A stretch of DNA of 64,000 nt from Nocardia vinacea (GCF_035920345.1 NZ_CP109149.1:2294001-2358000), one strand, 5' to 3'; shown: positions 12,303-20,833, numbered from the stretch's first letter. The notes: a model not told the origin generated them from the letters alone. Numbers and translations are program-made.

Positions 12303-13766
12303 ATGACGCTGGACACGTTTCGCCGCCGACCCATTCTGCTGGTGGCCGGGATCGCACTGCTGGGTGCAGTGCTGTCGATCATCGTGCAGTTCCTGGGCGA
12401 CAACGATGCCGACGAGTGGACGACGACGGACGCGGTCGCCAAGGTGGTCGATGCCGGGGTCTCCGGCTGCCCAGCGACGGCCGCGAAGCCGGAAACCGCT
12501 GTCGCCATATCGAATTCGCCGGTGCGGGCGCAACTGGTCAACAAGGCGGGCGATACCTGTGTATTGATCTCGGGGGCCCCCATCAAGCTCCCGCATGGGT
12601 TCACACCGCCGTCGGGGCAGCAGATGGTGCGCGATGTCGACGGTAACGAAGTGAACGTCCGCCCTTCCGGTACCGCGGGTGATCTGCTCATGGTCTCGAT
12701 CCTCGCACCCGCACACAAGGACTCCGGATCGTGGCTGCCAGCAGCTCTCATCTGTTTCCTGGCCGCGACGGCGACCGGAGCCGCGGTCCTGCTGGTGCGA
12801 CCTGGAGCTGATGTCCGGGCACCCGAACACCAGGAGACCGCGCGTCGAGATGACCCCGAGCACACCGAGTCCGCCCGTCCGGTGGAACTGCCCGCCCTGA
12901 CCACCTCGGGCGTGAGCGGACTCACGGTCGACCGTGGCCGCAGCGGCCGCTACGACGTGTATGCCGCGACGCAGGTGGGACTTTCGCACGCGAAGGACGG
13001 CAACACCCGCGAGGACGCCTACGCCATCGGCGGTGATCCGGATCGCGGCTGGGTCTACCTCGCGGTCGCCGACGGGCTCGGTTCGGCCGCCAATTCCCAT
13101 GCCGCCGCCCAGCGCGCGACCCGCGCCTGCCTGACGCTGCTGCACCGGTACGCGAGTTCGCTCGATCGCATCGGCTATCCGTCCACCTGGGAGCCGCTCG
13201 CCGCGGAGATCACCGCGAAGGTCGCCGCCCAACTCGACGCCGGGTCGGTCGACGAACTGGCCGCCGAGCTCGATTACCGCAGCCCGCACGGCGCGGGCGA
13301 TAACAAGCGCACCTCGATCCCGGCCTGCACATTGGCCTTCGCCGCGCTCGGTCCGGTATCGGCGGACGGCTATCCGCTGGCCTGGGCGACCGTCGGCGAT
13401 TGCGATCTGCTGCTGGTGGATCTCAATTCCGGTGCCACCAAATGGCTTACCCAGCACGCGACCAAGCGCGGAATGATCAGCAATGTCACGCCGTCACTGC
13501 CACGCGATGCTGATCGGGTGATCGCCGGACTCACGTTCGTGCCGTCGAATCTGATGGTGGTGCTGGCCAGTGACGGGATGGCGGATGCGATCCGGCTGGT
13601 GCCCGAACAATTCGCCACGCTGCTGCCGCAGATCGCCGGGCCGCGGCCCGCCGAGCATGTTTTCGGTCAGCTCGTCGGCTTCGACCTGCCCGGCCTGCAC
13701 GATGACCGCACCATCGTTGCGGCCTGGCCGACACGCGGGCGCGGGCCCGCCCTGGAAAGACGGTAG
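12303..13766 (+). CDS. Membrane-anchored PP2C phosphatase with extracytoplasmic domain (YegK-like role)
   Basis: 487 residues. TM1 (about 10-30) and TM2 (about 146-166) enclose an outer domain of about 110 residues with two cysteines (CPATAA, TCVLIS), then a linker and a cytoplasmic PP2C domain (about 215-480). Motifs: GNTREDAY, VADGLGSAANS, VGDCDLLLV, ASDGMAD and a final DDRT in place of the usual DN. This is the phosphatase of the vWA-PP2C-kinase triad but with a sensor-like loop outside the cell, so dephosphorylation could respond to an envelope signal (inference). The stop is directly followed by the kinase ribosome binding site. Confidence 0.93.
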   Translation: MTLDTFRRRPILLVAGIALLGAVLSIIVQFLGDNDADEWTTTDAVAKVVDAGVSGCPATAAKPETAVAISNSPVRAQLVNKAGDTCVLISGAPIKLPHGFTPPSGQQMVRDVDGNEVNVRPSGTAGDLLMVSILAPAHKDSGSWLPAALICFLAATATGAAVLLVRPGADVRAPEHQETARRDDPEHTESARPVELPALTTSGVSGLTVDRGRSGRYDVYAATQVGLSHAKDGNTREDAYAIGGDPDRGWVYLAVADGLGSAANSHAAAQRATRACLTLLHRYASSLDRIGYPSTWEPLAAEITAKVAAQLDAGSVDELAAELDYRSPHGAGDNKRTSIPACTLAFAALGPVSADGYPLAWATVGDCDLLLVDLNSGATKWLTQHATKRGMISNVTPSLPRDADRVIAGLTFVPSNLMVVLASDGMADAIRLVPEQFATLLPQIAGPRPAEHVFGQLVGFDLPGLHDDRTIVAAWPTRGRGPALERR

Positions 13767-13775
13767 GTGGGGGCA

Positions 13776-14864
13776 ATGACAATGCCGGGGTGGTCGGCAG
13801 CCGGTCGTACCGAGTACCGCGTGGACGAACTGCGCATCGTGGGCGACTTCCCGTTGGGTGAGGGCGGTTCCGCGCAGGTGTGGCGGTGTACGACACCGGA
13901 TGAGGTGTCGGTCGCCTTCAAGCGCTATGACCGGGATACGGTGCGCCAATTGCAGCCGGAGGTGCTGCGCGAGTTGATCGGCCGGCCGCACCGGCTGGAT
14001 CAGGACGACCGGAAGCGGCTGCTGGAGCTGTGTGCGTGGCCGCATGCCGTGGTCGTCGAAAACCAAACGGTGGTAGGCACTCTCATGCCGCTCGCCCCGC
14101 GCGAATTCTTCTTCGAATCGCACACCGGGCCGCAGCCGCGCGCCTTCACCCGGGTCGCGGTGCGGGTGTCGGATGCGCAGAAGCGCCGGCACACTTATTT
14201 CGACTTCCCGCACAAGATCGCGCGGCTCGGGCAGTTGCTGGTGGATCTGCAGTTCCTGCACGACAACGACATCGTGGTCGGGGATCTGCAGCCGAACAAT
14301 ATTCTGACCACCGACGCGCGCCCGGTCGACGGTATCGTCTCGGCGCACAATTACTTCCTGGACTGCGATTCCTTCCTTATCGGCGGCCGCGGGGCGACCC
14401 CGCGATTGGATCCGCTGCCGTGGCGGCCCCCGTATCCGGTGCAGCAGTTCACCGCGACCACCGATCTGTTCAAATTCGCACTGCTGATGATTCGTTGCCT
14501 CGCCGAGGATCTGGCCGCGAATCAGCTCGACTATCGGCAGTACGCCCAGTTGCTGCCCAGCGGGGATTTCCAGAAGGTCGACCGGCTGCTGACCACCCCG
14601 CACCCGGATCTGACCTCGGCGGATCTGCGGGCGCTCGCGCTGGCCTGGCAGTCGGTGGTGCGCCCGGACGGTCGGGTGTATCGGCGGACCGACTTCGCGC
14701 TGCGCGAACCCTGGAACGAGCACACTCGCGCTGCACACTTCGCCGGGTTCAGCGTGCCCACACCGACGAGTAGTGCACCATCCCAGGGCATTTCACCCAT
14801 GGTGGTCCTCGCGTGGGTCGCGCTGTTCCTCGTGCTGCTCACCATCGTTATCGCGCTCGCCTGA
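13776..14864 (+). CDS. YegI-like atypical protein kinase with C-terminal membrane anchor
   Basis: 362 residues from ATG 13776 (ATG 13782 and GTG 13767 are alternatives; the Shine-Dalgarno is GGTGGGGG). Kinase fold: glycine loop LGEGGSAQVW (28-37), Lys49 in VAFKRYD, catalytic loop VVGDLQPNN (167-175, Asp170, no HRD) and DCDSF (196-200) in place of DFG. GD..PNN with DCDSF is the signature I know from YegI and TerY-triad kinases. The C-terminus (340-362) is a single hydrophobic helix, making it tail-anchored with the kinase in the cytoplasm. Third member of the triad; likely target is the FHA-ABC exporter encoded 14 bases downstream or the vWA partner (inference). Confidence 0.9.
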   Translation: MTMPGWSAAGRTEYRVDELRIVGDFPLGEGGSAQVWRCTTPDEVSVAFKRYDRDTVRQLQPEVLRELIGRPHRLDQDDRKRLLELCAWPHAVVVENQTVVGTLMPLAPREFFFESHTGPQPRAFTRVAVRVSDAQKRRHTYFDFPHKIARLGQLLVDLQFLHDNDIVVGDLQPNNILTTDARPVDGIVSAHNYFLDCDSFLIGGRGATPRLDPLPWRPPYPVQQFTATTDLFKFALLMIRCLAEDLAANQLDYRQYAQLLPSGDFQKVDRLLTTPHPDLTSADLRALALAWQSVVRPDGRVYRRTDFALREPWNEHTRAAHFAGFSVPTPTSSAPSQGISPMVVLAWVALFLVLLTIVIALA

Positions 14865-14878
14865 TCGGAAACGAACCG

Positions 14879-17311
14879 ATGTCCGAACCTGCACTCCTGC
14901 TCACCACCGGTGCGATCCGCCACCGGATCTCCGGGCGTACCCATTCCCTCGGCTCCGGATCCGGCGCCGACATTTCGGTCAGCGACGACGGACCGGCAGG
15001 CCAGTGGCTTCGGTTCCGACATGTCAACGGATGGGCCATCCGCGCCGTGGATCCGACGATCGAGGCGACCCTCGATGATGTGCCGATCGGCCCACGGAAC
15101 TGGACGGCGATCGAGGGTGTGGGAGTGCACGAACTGCGGATCGTGGTGCGCGGTCGGATATTTCGCCTCGTAGTAGCGAATGCGGATGGTAGTGGGAATG
15201 TCACGCCGCGGCCATCGGCCCCGGCGGACCCACCACAACCGAAACGCAGCCCACCGCAGACGCCTCCTCGGCGAGCGCGCGTCGTCAATGCCGCGGACCG
15301 GACGATCATCGATGCGCCGCCGCAATCACCGCCGGTTGTCGATCGGACTCCCCCGCGACAATCCGTCCCGCCAGCCCCCGGACGCCCGGGATCCTGGTCG
15401 GTGCCGAGTGATCGGGTCCTCGCCATCGGCCGCGAGGGCGGTGACGCGGAAATCGCCCTGCCTGGACTGGATCTGGCACATCGACATGCGACAGTGCGCT
15501 GGACCGGGCGCGCTGTGGAGTTGCGTGGACTCGCCACCAACGCACGTCCGTTCGTCGACGGCAAGCCCGTACTGCACGCCCGGCTGCGGGTGGGCGAGCA
15601 ATTCATGTTGGCACACCACATCTTCGAAGTATCGGGCCCGGCGCAGCTGACACTGGTGCCTGCCGCCGTGATCGCGCGGGAGCCGCTGCTGCGCTTCGAC
15701 GGGGTGAGCCTGCGATATCGGGGTCGCACCGAACCCACGTTGCGCGATCTGACCTTCGAACTCGGGCGCGGCGAGGTCCTCGCCGTCATCGGACCGTCCG
15801 GGGCCGGGAAGTCCACCATGTGCGCCGGGCTGCTCGGCGAGGTCGCGCTGGCGGCCGGCTCGTTGCGGCTCGGGCAAGTCGACCTGGTCGCCTCCCGCAT
15901 GCAGGCCAGTCATCTGGTTTCCTTTGTGCCGCAACAGCCCGCCATGTTCGGCGACCTCGCGGTGCGCGACGCACTGCTGTGGGTTGCGGGCCTGCGCACG
16001 GCCAGCGATACCACCCGAACCGAACGGGCGGCCCGGGTCGACACCGTGATCGCCGAGATGGAGCTTGCGGGTGAGGTCGGCAAGCGGATCGACACGCTGT
16101 CGGGCGGTCAGCGCAAGCGCGTCTCGACGGCCATGGAATTGCTCAGCGATCCGCAGTTGCTGGTACTGGACGAGCCGACCTCCGGCTTGGACGAGGGCTT
16201 GGACCGCGCCATGATGCAGCGGTTGCGGGTGGTCGCCGAAACCGGTTGCGCGGTCATTGTCGTCACCCATTCGATGGTCAATGTCGACTGCGCCGACAAG
16301 GTGCTCGCGGTGACCGGGCGCGGGCGACTCGGCTTCTTCGGGCCACCCCGTGACCTGTTGGGCGCCTTCGGCGTCGACAGCTACGCGGAGGTGATGGACC
16401 GGTTGCGCACCGATCGGCAGGCCGGGCAGCCCGCCGCACCCTCGATCCCGCAACCGGCCGAGCATGCGGTCCCCGCGCCGATGCGTGGTTCCCTGCACCG
16501 GCATCTGCCGCGCCTGATCGGCCGGGAATGGGCCCGCCAGCGCAATGGAATCCGCACGCTCGCACTGGGTTCGGCCGCGGGCATCGGATTGACCACCATG
16601 CTCGGTGCGGCCGCTTCCGACAAAGGGCTCGGTGGTGATCCGCGTGCGGTCAGTTCGGTCATGATCGCTTTGATCGTCTGTCTCACCTTCTTCTCGATGG
16701 CGCAATCCTTCGCAGCCATCGTCGATGATCGCGTGGTCATCGAACGCGAAGCGCGCTGGGGCATTTCGGCGGCGTCGGTGGTGTTGGCGCGTGCGATCAC
16801 CTGTACACCGCTCGCGGTGCTGCTGGGTGTGGCATCGACCATCGGATACCTCGGTATCAAGTCCGGCCCCGCGAAACCGGTGCTGCCGCAGCCCTACGGT
16901 CTGCTGCTGTTCGCGATTACGCTGCCGCTGGCCGCGATGGCACTCGGACTGCTGGTGTCGGCATGTTCGAAATCATTGCGCCAGGCGGTTTTCGTGCTGA
17001 TGGGCGTGCTGGCGCTGCAGGTGGTGATGACCGGGCTCGCACCGCCGTTCGAAGGCACGCCCGGTGCGGTACTGCGGACGTTCGCCTATGCCGCGCCGTC
17101 GCGGTGGGCGGCGGCCGGGCTCGGTGCCGATATCGGACTCACCGATGGGGCGGATCCGCCACCGGGGCAGCAGAAGCCGTTCGCCGATTTGATCTGGACC
17201 CACGATCTGCATCACGTCGAGACGGCCGCGGCGGTTCTTGTCGTGATCGCGATCGTCGCCACCGCATTGACCATTCGGGTGCTGCGGCGACAGCTGATGG
17301 CCCTGAAATAG
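14879..17311 (+). CDS. FHA-FHA-ABC-2 exporter (Rv1747-like half transporter)
   Basis: 810 residues from ATG 14879 with GGAAA upstream. Degenerate FHA domain (about 5-100), proline-rich linker with DRTIID (Thr142), second FHA (about 172-255, IGREGG and AHRHA), an ABC ATPase (270-500: GPSGAGKST at 305-313, PQQPAM, LSGGQRKR at 407-414, LDEPTSGLD at 430-438, VTHSMVN) and six membrane helices of the ABC-2/ABCG type. Mycobacterial Rv1747 has this order and is controlled by phosphorylation of its inter-FHA threonines by PknF. Likely exports an envelope lipid or glycolipid; substrate unknown. Its place after a kinase/phosphatase pair argues for phospho-control. Confidence 0.95.
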   Translation: MSEPALLLTTGAIRHRISGRTHSLGSGSGADISVSDDGPAGQWLRFRHVNGWAIRAVDPTIEATLDDVPIGPRNWTAIEGVGVHELRIVVRGRIFRLVVANADGSGNVTPRPSAPADPPQPKRSPPQTPPRRARVVNAADRTIIDAPPQSPPVVDRTPPRQSVPPAPGRPGSWSVPSDRVLAIGREGGDAEIALPGLDLAHRHATVRWTGRAVELRGLATNARPFVDGKPVLHARLRVGEQFMLAHHIFEVSGPAQLTLVPAAVIAREPLLRFDGVSLRYRGRTEPTLRDLTFELGRGEVLAVIGPSGAGKSTMCAGLLGEVALAAGSLRLGQVDLVASRMQASHLVSFVPQQPAMFGDLAVRDALLWVAGLRTASDTTRTERAARVDTVIAEMELAGEVGKRIDTLSGGQRKRVSTAMELLSDPQLLVLDEPTSGLDEGLDRAMMQRLRVVAETGCAVIVVTHSMVNVDCADKVLAVTGRGRLGFFGPPRDLLGAFGVDSYAEVMDRLRTDRQAGQPAAPSIPQPAEHAVPAPMRGSLHRHLPRLIGREWARQRNGIRTLALGSAAGIGLTTMLGAAASDKGLGGDPRAVSSVMIALIVCLTFFSMAQSFAAIVDDRVVIEREARWGISAASVVLARAITCTPLAVLLGVASTIGYLGIKSGPAKPVLPQPYGLLLFAITLPLAAMALGLLVSACSKSLRQAVFVLMGVLALQVVMTGLAPPFEGTPGAVLRTFAYAAPSRWAAAGLGADIGLTDGADPPPGQQKPFADLIWTHDLHHVETAAAVLVVIAIVATALTIRVLRRQLMALK

Positions 17312-17377
17312 AGCTCGTCCGCCGCACCCCGTCAGGTCCAGCAGTCGCCGGAGCCAGACGGAACGCGTCCGACGACG

Positions 17378-17755
17378 GTGCGTACCGGACGGATTCCGGG
17401 CGGAACCATTACATTGCGGACAAACCAACAGTTCACCTTCCAGCCGAATTCGCTGTGGTACTGCACGATCGATGGTGCCGGATTCAAGTTGCGCACCGGA
17501 GAAACCGTATGGCTGAGCGGAATCGATTCCCTGGGATTCGGTGCGGCGGACGGTGCGGAGTTACCGGTGACCTACCGGCCTTTGCCCGCGAAAGGCGGTG
17601 GCACCCAGATCTTTCCTGGTGCCGCGAATGTGCAATCCGGCTCCGGTCGCATGTCTGCGGTCTGTGAATTCTTCGTGGTGAATCGGCGCGAGCGATATAT
17701 GGCCGGCGAGCTGATCGGTATCACCTTCGATTCGGAGACTGAATCGCAGAACTGA
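17378..17755 (+). CDS. Small hypothetical protein downstream of the FHA-ABC exporter
   Basis: 125 residues from GTG 17378; the frame is open back to 17312 but has no other start codon and no clear Shine-Dalgarno, so the start is uncertain. Predicted beta-rich, with a GAGFKLRTGETVWLSGIDSLGFG core and two cysteines. No signal peptide or membrane helix from this start. No family recognised. It follows the exporter by 66 bases and converges with the Ser/Thr kinase gene 18 bases later, so it probably closes the operon. Confidence 0.55.
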   Translation: MRTGRIPGGTITLRTNQQFTFQPNSLWYCTIDGAGFKLRTGETVWLSGIDSLGFGAADGAELPVTYRPLPAKGGGTQIFPGAANVQSGSGRMSAVCEFFVVNRRERYMAGELIGITFDSETESQN

Positions 17756-17773
17756 TCCGCGTGCGGCGAATCA

Positions 17774-19108
17774 TCAATGTAGTGCGATGAGCCGGAATGT
17801 GATCACGAGCGCCACAACTGATATCACGATCGAAATCCAGCCGAGCCGGATCCAGTGTGCGGCCGATGCGGGTGGTGCGACGAATGCGCGTCGGGCATGA
17901 ATTCGTTCTCTGAGTCCGCGCATGATCGCGACCGGCCCCAATACGAGGCCGAATCCTGAGAGCGACAAAAGAGTTATGAGCACGACCATCGGTGTTCGGG
18001 CATCTGGATCGCGTTTGGGGGCCGGCGGACCTGGCGGCACCTGGTTGATGACAGGCCGATCGGCTGGGGTAACCACAATGTTGCGTGGCGACGTGGAGCG
18101 TCTACGTTGCGGCTCGGTGGACCGCACCAGCCTTTCTTCGGCCGCTACGAGTTCGGTGACCTCATTCGATGCGGGCACGCTGTCGGGCCGGCGCGAGGTG
18201 ACTTCGTCGGCCGCGGTGACCTCGTCCGCCTCCTCGTTCGGTGCGATGACCTCATCGGCCGGTTCCGCAACCGTTTGCCTGCGCCGCCCGCTCCGCTCGT
18301 CCCTGGCTTGTGCCGCAAGGAAATCCATCAATTCACGGGCCGTCGGCCGGGCATCGGGATCCTTGGTCATCGCCGCGAGGACCATGCGCCGGTATCGGCC
18401 GGGCACCTCGGTGAGATCTGGATCGTCGCGAATGATCCGCGCTATTACCGCCGCCTGGGTATCGGCGTGGAACGGTGGCCGGCCGGTGGCCGCGAAGGCG
18501 ACCAGCGCGCCCCAGGCGAAGATATCCGCGGGCGGTCCCACCTGCTGGTTGCCGAGCATTTCCGGCGGCATCCACGCCAGTGTCCCGATGATGCGTCCCG
18601 GTTCGGTGAGGCGGGTGGCATCGATAACTCGGGCGATACCGAAATCGATGACCTGCGGGCCGTCCCACGTCAGAATGATGTTGTCCGGCTTCAAATCCCG
18701 ATGAATCACATCCGCGCCGTGTATACATTCGAGTGCTTCGGCGAGCCCGCTCGCGAAATCGTAGAGCTGTGCCGACGACATCGCGCCACGTTCTCGAATG
18801 GCCTCTGCCATCGATTCCCCGGATACGAAGGAATTCGCCAGCCACGGCCGCTCGGCGTCGATATCGGCGTCCACCACCTCCGCGATGCGCCGTCCGTGCA
18901 CCCGCTGGGCCGCGGTGACCTCCTGCCGAAATCTGGCCCGGAACTCGGGATCCCGCGCCAATTGGGTATGCGGCATTTTTATCGCGACCACAGTGCCATC
19001 CCGGCCGAATCCCTGGAATACGACACCCATTCCACCCTCGCCCAGGCGGCCGTGTAACACGAACGTACCGATAGCCGTTGGATCATCCGGCAACAATGGT
19101 CTCAGCAT
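17774..19108 (-). CDS. Membrane-associated Ser/Thr protein kinase (Pkn type)
   Basis: 444 residues. Canonical kinase domain (about 12-275): GEGGMGVVF, Lys44 in VAIKMP, HRDLKPDN (136-143), DFG (155-157), MPPEML as the APE motif. A linker of about 90 residues follows, rich in acidic and basic residues with repeated DEVT/NEVT motifs, then two C-terminal membrane helices (about 363-385 and 418-440). No PASTA or other sensor domain, so signal input is unclear. It is convergent with the plus-strand signalling operon; the VT motifs in the linker are possible autophosphorylation sites for FHA binding (inference). Confidence 0.95.
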   Translation of the reverse strand: MLRPLLPDDPTAIGTFVLHGRLGEGGMGVVFQGFGRDGTVVAIKMPHTQLARDPEFRARFRQEVTAAQRVHGRRIAEVVDADIDAERPWLANSFVSGESMAEAIRERGAMSSAQLYDFASGLAEALECIHGADVIHRDLKPDNIILTWDGPQVIDFGIARVIDATRLTEPGRIIGTLAWMPPEMLGNQQVGPPADIFAWGALVAFAATGRPPFHADTQAAVIARIIRDDPDLTEVPGRYRRMVLAAMTKDPDARPTARELMDFLAAQARDERSGRRRQTVAEPADEVIAPNEEADEVTAADEVTSRRPDSVPASNEVTELVAAEERLVRSTEPQRRRSTSPRNIVVTPADRPVINQVPPGPPAPKRDPDARTPMVVLITLLSLSGFGLVLGPVAIMRGLRERIHARRAFVAPPASAAHWIRLGWISIVISVVALVITFRLIALH

Positions 19109-19201
19109 TCTCCCTCGCCGATTACGCTGAGCTGTCGTAGTTTTCGGAGTTTAGCACTGTCCGAGGGCATTGTCCGACCACATTTGGTTCCCCGTTGGTG
19201 T

Positions 19202-19297
19202 ATGCAACTCGTCGACTCGGCGGAGAAGTACGGCACCGAGGCGGACCGCCTCAACTGGTGGGTCGGCGGCACCAAGCAGGAAACGGGGTTCCGGTAG
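19202..19297 (+). pseudogene. Possible gene fragment
   Basis: A 31-codon frame from ATG 19202 reads like real protein (EKYGTEADRLNWWVGG, then QETGFR) but has no ribosome binding site and ends at TAG. It lies in the debris zone beside a broken recombinase. Family not recognised; could be chance. The rest of 19109-19370 shows no gene. Confidence 0.25.
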
Positions 19298-19370
19298 TCA
19301 TCGCGCGGAAAACAACGACAATGGCTCGACCAGCAGCGATGTCGGGTTGCTGGTTCCGAATTGATGGGTG

Positions 19371-19963
19371 CTACGCGCGCGGCGTGGAGCCGCTGATGAT
19401 GCGGTGGATGGTGGAGCGGCCGACGCTGTATTCCTGGGCGAGGTCGGCCAGACTCGCGTCGTCGTGGGGGTCGTGGTAGCGGCGGTGGATCGTTTTCCGT
19501 GCTGTGAGAGGTAGTTTCGGCTGTTTGCCCTTGAGGCGGCCCTTCGCGCGGGCCTTGGCCATGCCCTCGCGGGTGCGCAGGTGGTTGAGGTTGGCCTCGA
19601 ACTCGGCGACCATGGCGAGGGTTTGCAGGAACAGCTTGCCGAACGGGTCGGCCCAGTCGTAGACCTGGCTGCCGAGCCCGAACAGCACGTCGCGCTGGCG
19701 CAGGCTGGTGAGGATCTCGCCGGCCTCGGCCATGTTCCGTGCGAACCGGTCGAACTTCGTGGTGGTCAGCACGACTTGTCGTCCGGTGGTCCGGTGGCCG
19801 CGGCGGAGGCGACCGCGGTGAGCGCGTTGTCCAGGCCGGTCCGGTTCTTCCTGGTGGTGCCGGAGAACCCCTTGTCGATGAAGATCCGCTCGCGCGGTAC
19901 TACGAGGGCGAGCAGCTGTTCGGTTTGGATCTCGACGTCTTGTTCGTCGGTGGAACAACGCAC
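19371..19963 (-). pseudogene. Frameshifted serine recombinase (resolvase/invertase family)
   Basis: Two overlapping minus frames together make one resolvase. The 5' frame (GTG 19963 to 19766) gives RCSTDEQDVEIQ, DKGFSGTTRKNRTGLDNAL; the 3' frame continues with VVLTTTKFDRFARNMAEAG, SLRQRDV, MVAEFEANL, RTREGMAKARAKGR and a C-terminal helix-turn-helix (SLADLAQEYSVGRSTIHRII). The frame changes between about 19780 and 19835. The catalytic serine of RCSTDEQ is present, but the usual first strand before it is weak (start codon inside it). Almost surely inactive as read. It marks an old mobile-element insertion between the signalling locus and the TetR/oxidoreductase pair. Confidence 0.85.
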
Positions 19964-20082
19964 TATCCGACGCGGAAGGGCTCGATCACGTCGGAAATCG
20001 TTCCACAGGAGGGGGGTTCACCGGAACGGTTCGCGGAACAGCTCTACAGAACAGTGTGACCAGGGCCGGAATCCTGCGGCGG

Positions 20083-20118
20083 TGCTGTTCCGTAGGCCGA
20101 TCGGCTAACGGAACAGCA
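20083..20118. repeat. 36-bp near-perfect palindrome upstream of the broken recombinase
   Basis: Arms of 11 bases (tgctgttccgt / acggaacagca) surround a central gccgatcggc palindrome; only one symmetric pair of positions on each side breaks the symmetry. Neighbouring bases repeat the GAACAG unit (20036-20041 and 20050-20055). Being in front of the recombinase start, it could be a recombination site or operator of the former element, or a transcription terminator. Confidence 0.6.
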
Positions 20119-20140
20119 CAGATCGGGTTACCGGGCGGGT

Positions 20141-20764
20141 CTAGCGGGACTTGGCGGCCGGCTCGCAACGGTCGTGGTTGCTGAGTCCCGCGAGGACTAT
20201 CCGCAGGTTGCGACTCCATTGACCGCTGTCGGCCTGAAGGCCAATGGTATGCGAGTCGGTCGAGACCCCGGCCAGCAGGAACGCCACGTCCTGCCAGGCG
20301 ATGTCCCGCCGCATCCGCCCGGCGGACTGCGCGGCTTCGACCAGACGCCTGATCCTCGTGCGTATTTCGGCAAGCAGTCGATCCAGGCCCGGGATACCGG
20401 CACCGCCCAACGCTTCATTGACGCCACAGCTTTCCGCGCGCAGTCGCACGTACACGGAGGCGAAGTCGGTGAACCCGCGCCAGGGATCGGTGTCAGCAAG
20501 CGCGCTATCGGCGGTGGAGATCATCTCGCTCAGCACTTCCTCCAACACCACCTGCAGCAGCGTCTCTCGCGAGGGGATTCGCCGATAGAAGGTGCCTTTG
20601 CCGACTCCGGCGCGCTGGGCGATTTCTTGCGCGGTGACTTCGACTCCGACCTCGGCCAATGCCGACCGTGCCGCGGTGACCAGGCGCTCGACGTTGCGGC
20701 GGGCATCAGCGCGGGGGATCTGACCGCCCTCGCCGGAGAGTAGTCGGTCTACGGCACTGGTCAC
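20141..20764 (-). CDS. TetR-family transcriptional regulator
   Basis: 207 residues from GTG 20764; longer readings run through the divergent promoter and are rejected. N-terminal helix-turn-helix (TAQEIAQRAGVGKGTFYRRIPSRETLL in pieces around residues 45-70), C-terminal ligand domain with VYVRLRAESCGVNEAL and LLAEIRTRIRRLVEAAQ. Divergent from a Gfo/Idh/MocA oxidoreductase across an 83-base gap that holds a perfect inverted repeat; it probably represses both genes. Ligand unknown. Confidence 0.88.
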   Translation of the reverse strand: MTSAVDRLLSGEGGQIPRADARRNVERLVTAARSALAEVGVEVTAQEIAQRAGVGKGTFYRRIPSRETLLQVVLEEVLSEMISTADSALADTDPWRGFTDFASVYVRLRAESCGVNEALGGAGIPGLDRLLAEIRTRIRRLVEAAQSAGRMRRDIAWQDVAFLLAGVSTDSHTIGLQADSGQWSRNLRIVLAGLSNHDRCEPAAKSR

Positions 20765-20806
20765 ATCCGCCAGCTTAGCAACTGGACTCACCGGGTCCGC
20801 TTGGGT

Positions 20807-20833
20807 ATAAACGGACTTTATAGGTCCGTTTAT
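20807..20833. promoter_or_regulatory. TetR-type operator (inverted repeat ataaacggac, 7-base spacer)
   Basis: Perfect 10-base arms, ataaacggac at 20807-20816 and gtccgtttat at 20824-20833, centred between the TetR gene start (20764) and the oxidoreductase start (20848). Size and symmetry fit a TetR dimer site. The site lies immediately upstream of the oxidoreductase ribosome binding site (GGAG at 20838), so binding would block that gene directly. Confidence 0.7.
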
